From contig CBDVCD010000110.1 in assembly GCA_965372385.1 (NCBI GenBank), positions 1 through 10,234 on the forward strand: DNA of 10,234 nt, written 5' to 3'. The notes below the pieces were generated by a model that saw only the letters and a program-made list of their open reading frames with translations, was not told the origin of the DNA and did not search any database. The DNA comes from JASJBU01 sp965372385 (GTDB lineage: Bacteria; Pseudomonadota; Gammaproteobacteria; Chromatiales; Chromatiaceae). This document shows, piece by piece, positions 7,014 to 10,234 of the stretch. Positions within the stretch are counted from its first letter, which is position 1, and each line of letters starts with the position of its first letter. The position numbers were made by a program, and so were the translations under genes.

Positions 7014-7802
7014 TCACTGTACAATCTCCCAGGATCCATCAGGGTTCTGGCAGGCAATACCATATACCGTCTCCCTGTCCCCTCCGATGGTGACCTCGTG
7101 ACGAAATTCACGGCAGTAGCGTCCTGTATTACTTGTGCCTTCCTGGGTGGGGGTTACTCTGCCGGATGCATTGCCATCTCTCCAAAAGATCGTCTCGCCA
7201 AGCGGGGTGTTTGTTGCGTTGTACAGTGCCAGTTCATGTTCCCGCTGCTGTTGATCATTGAGATTGTCCAGAATCGTCACTGTTATCGCGGTAAAGGCCA
7301 GAACTCCCCATAAATCATGGCGATGCAAGTGATGCCGAGGGTGAGGATAGGTGTAACGGAATGGGCGAACTATCACGCGGTCCCTTGAATGACGGTGTTT
7401 AGGCGGCACGAAACGAGGCTTAAATCGCTGATATCCGGAATGAGGATGTCGGTAGTGCCCGGGATCTTTGACACGCTCCTTGCTAACTCTGTGATCTCTA
7501 TGCTTAGGTTCTTTCCAGTCTCTACGGTCTTTATGCCCTCGTTCCTTTACCCTGTTGCCGGATTCTCTACGGTGATCGGATTTGCTCTTCGCCTGTTCTC
7601 TAGCGTAGTTCCAGTTGTTGACGCGGCTATCCGCTAGCAATGGATAACCGGCAGTTGCATGGAATGCATCTGAGATCTTCTCAATCGGCTCGGCAAAGGT
7701 CATTCCGGCATTCAAAGCACAACAAACTGCAAATGAAGTTAGGGAAACCTTGAAATATGCGGTGGTGCGCATGGATAAGGGTGCATTAATCTCTTTTGCC
7801 AT
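7014..7802 (-). CDS. Exported basic, His-rich protein with C-terminal 17-kDa surface-antigen-like domain
   Basis: The 262-aa product has a signal peptide with likely cleavage after TFA (residue 37). Residues 71-162 are a low-complexity basic tract with about 14 His and 29 Lys/Arg (for example KHRHSRDR and PHPRHHLHRH). A hydrophobic segment follows at 164-179 and then a Gln/Glu-rich stretch. The C-terminal 70 residues (TPLGETIFWRDG, RVTPTQEG, GRYCREF, VTIGGDRETVYGIACQNPDGSWEIV) match the pattern I know from surface antigen/17-kDa antigen C-terminal domains, including the two cysteines (220 and 251). I chose ATG 7802 over the longer frame to 7931 because GAGAGGG lies just upstream and the signal peptide then sits near the N-terminus. 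The function is unknown; the basic tract could bind metal, haem or polyanions. It converges on the cytochrome operon and is divergent from the 8217 gene. Confidence 0.8.
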   Translation of the reverse strand: MAKEINAPLSMRTTAYFKVSLTSFAVCCALNAGMTFAEPIEKISDAFHATAGYPLLADSRVNNWNYAREQAKSKSDHRRESGNRVKERGHKDRRDWKEPKHRDHRVSKERVKDPGHYRHPHSGYQRFKPRFVPPKHRHSRDRVIVRPFRYTYPHPRHHLHRHDLWGVLAFTAITVTILDNLNDQQQREHELALYNATNTPLGETIFWRDGNASGRVTPTQEGTSNTGRYCREFRHEVTIGGDRETVYGIACQNPDGSWEIVQ

Positions 7803-8030
7803 CAGTTGACCCTCTCGAGTGTTGTGGATAACGAAATACAGGTTAAAGACATTAGACTCCGACCTATATTTGATGATAGTTAAAAATAGCGCCATCAGGC
7901 TGAACCGAACCTGAATGGGGTATTGCTGCATATTGATCAGGCGAAATTAGCTGAGCGGACCCCCATCCAACCTGGCTAACTCCACTCTTTCTTGACTCCA
8001 AATAAGATCAGTCCGAGACGAAATGTCTCT

Positions 8031-8073
8031 CCGCCAATCAGCTTGTCTTCAAGCGTGGCGGCTTGGCGGGGTT
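8031..8073 (+). terminator. Nested GC-rich hairpin followed by a T tract (terminator-like)
   Basis: CCGCCAA at 8031-8037 pairs with TTGGCGG at 8063-8069. Inside the loop, GCTTG (8041-8045) pairs with CAAGC (8050-8054) around a TCTT tetraloop. GGTTTT follows the outer stem. On the plus strand this looks like an intrinsic terminator. It lies between two divergent genes, where no annotated plus-strand gene ends. Confidence 0.4.
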
Positions 8074-8116
8074 TTGGGTGTCTGAATATTTTACATATTT
8101 ACCAGATGAGCTAGGG

Positions 8117-8128
8117 AGATAATTATCT
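8117..8128. promoter_or_regulatory. AT-rich 12-bp palindrome, possible operator
   Basis: AGATAATTATCT is a perfect palindrome 88 bp upstream of the first possible start of the small membrane protein gene. It contains GATAAT, close to a -10 hexamer. The position fits a regulator site or promoter element, but no matching -35 or known regulator consensus was recognised. Confidence 0.25.
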
Positions 8129-8216
8129 AACTATTTGAATTAATGTAATAAATATATCTCGGTACAAAAACTGCTTCATTTTCGAGAATAAGAATTTATA
8201 AACAATGGAGGAGGTC

Positions 8217-8540
8217 ATGCTTAAGTTCGGGCAGCTGGATTACCATGACTGGCTGAAGGGTGTCGTCGCTTCAATAATCGTGCTAAACGCACTGGATGGT
8301 ATCCTGACGATCATCTGGGTCGAATCCGGTATGGCCACGGAAGCCAATCCCTTGATGGACGTTTTACTAAGCAAAAGCCCCGTTCTGTTCATCTGCGTAA
8401 AGATGCTACTGGTGTGTCTCGGGGTAATCTTGCTCTGGCGTTTGCGGGCCAAGGCGTTCGCGCTGGCCTCTATCTATCTCTGTTTTATGGTCTATTCCCT
8501 GGTATTTTTTTACCACCTGCATGGGGTCTTTGTTATCTGA
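8217..8540 (+). CDS. Small three-helix membrane protein, DUF5658-like
   Basis: The 107-aa product (from ATG 8217) has three hydrophobic helices at about residues 15-35, 54-74 and 80-100. The motif LNALDGILTIIWVESGMATEANPLM, an Asp in helix I followed by the ATEANPLM turn, and the later VKMLLVCLGVILLWR segment, match what I know of the DUF5658 family. These proteins have no assigned function. A frame also opens at ATG 8205, but GGAGGAGGT at 8207-8215 is an excellent ribosome binding site for 8217, so the shorter form is preferred. The gene stands alone with no operon partner. Confidence 0.78.
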   Translation: MLKFGQLDYHDWLKGVVASIIVLNALDGILTIIWVESGMATEANPLMDVLLSKSPVLFICVKMLLVCLGVILLWRLRAKAFALASIYLCFMVYSLVFFYHLHGVFVI

Positions 8541-8769
8541 AGCGCGTAGCTTGACCTTTATTTCCAGCCGACAGGCATCGATCAAGATAAAGAAGTCAGG
8601 CCGATCTTCAATCGAATAATTCTCATATCAGGGCCGCTGGTGCGGTGGTTTATCTCAACCAGATAGACCCATCCGGCCGGCCATATCAGCATCTATTGAA
8701 TAGTTAAAAATTCCTTTTGCTTGCCGACAAACATTAGCGGACTTAACTAACACACTTACAGAGGTGGAA
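8541..8769. other. Intergenic region upstream of the Tat-exported PLP enzyme gene
   Basis: This gap probably contains the promoter of the 8770 gene. It shows a short CCGC/GCGG hairpin near 8632-8646, a CCGGCCGG palindrome near 8674-8681 and an AT-rich segment around 8692-8717. No confident -35/-10 pair or known regulatory motif was identified. Confidence 0.4.
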
Positions 8770-10152
8770 ATGAAAAAAGACGCTAAAAGCGGTATTGGGC
8801 GACGTGATTTTCTCCGCATGGCAGGAATGGCTGCTGCAGGTGGCAGCGCGCTAACCCTTGCACCAGTAGTTTCGGCATATCAACTGGACGAGTTACCATC
8901 TCAGTTTGACCCGCAATTGTCGGGACCTGGGTTTTGGATTCAGGTGAGTAATGAATTTGTCCTGGATCCCCGCTCTGTCTATATGAATATTGGCACCACG
9001 GGCTCCATACCCCGCCAGGTGCTGCATAACTACAACAGCTATAACCAACTGGTAGCAAAGGATCCTTGGGACATGGGCGGTGAGTGGGGCAGATGGCCCT
9101 ATATGGCTGGCCTGGTGGAGCGCATCGCTCCCCAATTTGGTGCCGATACCCACGAAATCGTACTCAGTCGTAACACGACGGATGGTATGTGTTCGGTGAT
9201 TGGTGGGCTCAACCTGCAGCCGGGTGATGAGGTGCTCTTTTCACACCATGAGCATGTGGCCGCGGAATCTCCCCTGTTTGTCGCCGCCGAGCGTTATGGC
9301 GTGACTTTGACGCCGGTAGAGATACCCGTCTTTGCCAGCTCCGAGGATGAGTATGTACAGGCCTTTGCCAACGCGGTGAGCGCACAGACCCGACTGATCG
9401 TCTTTTCTCACGTTACCTACAAAACAGGTACCCGCCTGCCGGCCAAACGTATCTGTCAGGAAGTGGCCATTCCAAACCAGATTCCAACCCTGATCGATGG
9501 CGCTCATACCATCGGCATGATAGACCTGGATCTGCATGATATCGACTGTGATTTCTATGCGGGTTCAGGACATAAATGGCAGTGTGGTCCTGGTGCCACC
9601 GGGCTGCTCTATGTACGGGACAATGCGACTCGTCTTCATGAATTCTGGAGCGACCGAGAGGAAGTGTTCTGGACTATCAACAGTTCCCTCGCCGAATTCA
9701 GCTTTTTCGGCCTGCAGACGCAGTTGCAGTATATTGGCAACGATAACTATCCGGCGAAACGGGCCTTGGCGGATGTCTGCGACATGTGGGCTGAGATTGG
9801 ACGCGACCGTATCGAAGCCTATGTGCTCTCACTCAGTGCCTATTGTAAGGAGTTGATCCGGGATCTGTTCGGTTCATCCGTGGTGATCTATTCGCCGGAT
9901 ATATATGCCCTGTCCAGCGGCATCAGTTCCTTTAATCCCTTTGCTGACCGGACGGATCTGGCGCTACTCAACCTGTTTCGCGACCGCTTGCGTGAGGAGT
10001 CCGGCTATATTGTCCGGACAACGAATTTCAATATTGGACTTGATGGTCCGGAGGAGCATGCACTGCGTATCTCTACCCATCTGTTCCATGACGAGCGTGA
10101 CGTGGAAGGTCTGGGAATCGCCATGTACGAACTATTTCAGCAGATGACCTGA
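8770..10152 (+). CDS. Tat-exported class V aminotransferase-fold PLP enzyme (PvdN-like layout)
   Basis: The 460-aa product opens with a twin-arginine signal (GRRDFLRM, Arg11-Arg12), an Ala/Gly-rich hydrophobic stretch and a probable cleavage site after VSA (residue 36). The mature part is a class V aminotransferase. LIDGAH places the PLP-pyridine Asp at 243 and the stacking/phosphate region nearby, and GSGHKW places the Schiff-base Lys at 269. The GPGATGLLYVRD segment after it also fits the isopenicillin-N-epimerase/cysteine-desulfurase-like branch. PLP enzymes are rarely periplasmic; PvdN of Pseudomonas, which acts on pyoverdine, is the known Tat-exported example with the same architecture. 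No pyoverdine or other siderophore genes are visible here, so the substrate is unknown. ATG 8770 is preferred to GTG 8764 because GAGG at 8761-8764 lies 5 nt before the ATG. Confidence 0.9.
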   Translation: MKKDAKSGIGRRDFLRMAGMAAAGGSALTLAPVVSAYQLDELPSQFDPQLSGPGFWIQVSNEFVLDPRSVYMNIGTTGSIPRQVLHNYNSYNQLVAKDPWDMGGEWGRWPYMAGLVERIAPQFGADTHEIVLSRNTTDGMCSVIGGLNLQPGDEVLFSHHEHVAAESPLFVAAERYGVTLTPVEIPVFASSEDEYVQAFANAVSAQTRLIVFSHVTYKTGTRLPAKRICQEVAIPNQIPTLIDGAHTIGMIDLDLHDIDCDFYAGSGHKWQCGPGATGLLYVRDNATRLHEFWSDREEVFWTINSSLAEFSFFGLQTQLQYIGNDNYPAKRALADVCDMWAEIGRDRIEAYVLSLSAYCKELIRDLFGSSVVIYSPDIYALSSGISSFNPFADRTDLALLNLFRDRLREESGYIVRTTNFNIGLDGPEEHALRISTHLFHDERDVEGLGIAMYELFQQMT

Positions 10153-10161
10153 TAGGAGATG

Positions 10162-10187
10162 AGGCGCTACCACGAGTGGTGGCGCCT
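10162..10187 (+). terminator. Hairpin downstream of the PLP enzyme gene, possible terminator
   Basis: AGGCGCTACCA (10162-10172) pairs with TGGTGGCGCCT (10177-10187) over 11 bp with one T-G pair and a four-base loop. GATG and CATC just outside can extend it with a short bulge. It starts 9 nt after the stop codon. There is no proper T run after the stem, so it may be a weak or factor-assisted terminator, or an mRNA 3'-end stabiliser. Confidence 0.5.
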
Positions 10188-10234
10188 GTATCATCCTAGG
10201 ATCATGCCCTTCATTCTTGGGGCCATCCATATTA

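Larger units (their letters stand above)
7803..8216. other. Divergent intergenic region with nested hairpin and AT-rich palindrome
   Basis: This gap separates the His-rich gene from the DUF5658-like gene and should carry both promoters. It holds a GC-rich nested hairpin at 8031-8069, a perfect AT-rich palindrome at 8117-8128, and strongly AT-rich DNA from about 8085 to 8205. No confident -35/-10 pair was found. The reading frame at 7803-7931, an in-frame extension of the minus-strand gene, is probably untranslated leader. Confidence 0.5.

Noticed and set aside
7803..7931. N-terminal extension of the His-rich protein to an ATG at 7931
   Set aside because: There is no ribosome binding site at 7931. 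The extension would bury the signal peptide, while GAGAGGG lies just upstream of ATG 7802.
8205..8216. Earlier ATG for the DUF5658-like protein
   Set aside because: The four extra codons are the GGAGGAGGT ribosome binding site for the ATG at 8217.

Overview
The window looks like a chromosomal segment of a Gram-negative bacterium, most likely a gammaproteobacterium with a flexible respiratory chain. The evidence is an adjacent TamA/TamB outer-membrane assembly pair, many exported multihaem c-type cytochromes, a Tat signal peptide, and roughly balanced base composition with AT-rich intergenic gaps. The gene mix would suit an anaerobically respiring or sulfur-metabolising member of the group, but that is inference and I cannot name a genus. 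I saw no mobile elements, tRNA or rRNA genes, or CRISPR arrays.

Left part (1-2383, minus strand): tamA (complete, 578 aa) is followed by tamB (only its first 216 codons lie in the window). They are translationally coupled through a GTGA overlap. TamA is an Omp85-type outer-membrane barrel and TamB an inner-membrane-anchored, periplasm-spanning partner. A perfect 28-bp palindrome with four GATC sites lies at the signal-peptide/mature boundary of tamA. A 548-bp divergent gap (2384-2931) without a convincing gene holds three small hairpins.

Centre (2932-6829, plus strand): three genes are joined by ATGA overlaps and form a compact electron-transfer operon. In order they are an octahaem c-type cytochrome with a C-terminal membrane anchor, a four-helix di-haem cytochrome b of the FdnI/PhsC type, and a 733-aa N-terminally anchored octahaem cytochrome that resembles octahaem tetrathionate reductase (OTR). 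Together they would carry 16 c haems and about two b haems. The simplest model is electron flow between the quinone pool (cytochrome b), the anchored octahaem relay and the OTR-like catalytic subunit on the periplasmic side. The direction and substrate are unknown. A strong hairpin at 6839-6888 probably ends the operon.

Right part (6830-10234): a minus-strand gene (7014-7802) encodes an exported, His/Arg/Lys-rich protein with a C-terminal domain like the 17-kDa surface antigen family. A divergent gap (7803-8216) contains a GC-rich nested hairpin with a short T tract and an AT-rich 12-bp palindrome. It is followed by a small three-helix membrane protein of the DUF5658 type (8217-8540). The last gene (8770-10152) encodes a Tat-exported class V aminotransferase-fold PLP enzyme, related in layout to the periplasmic enzyme PvdN, with no siderophore genes in view. 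A hairpin follows it.
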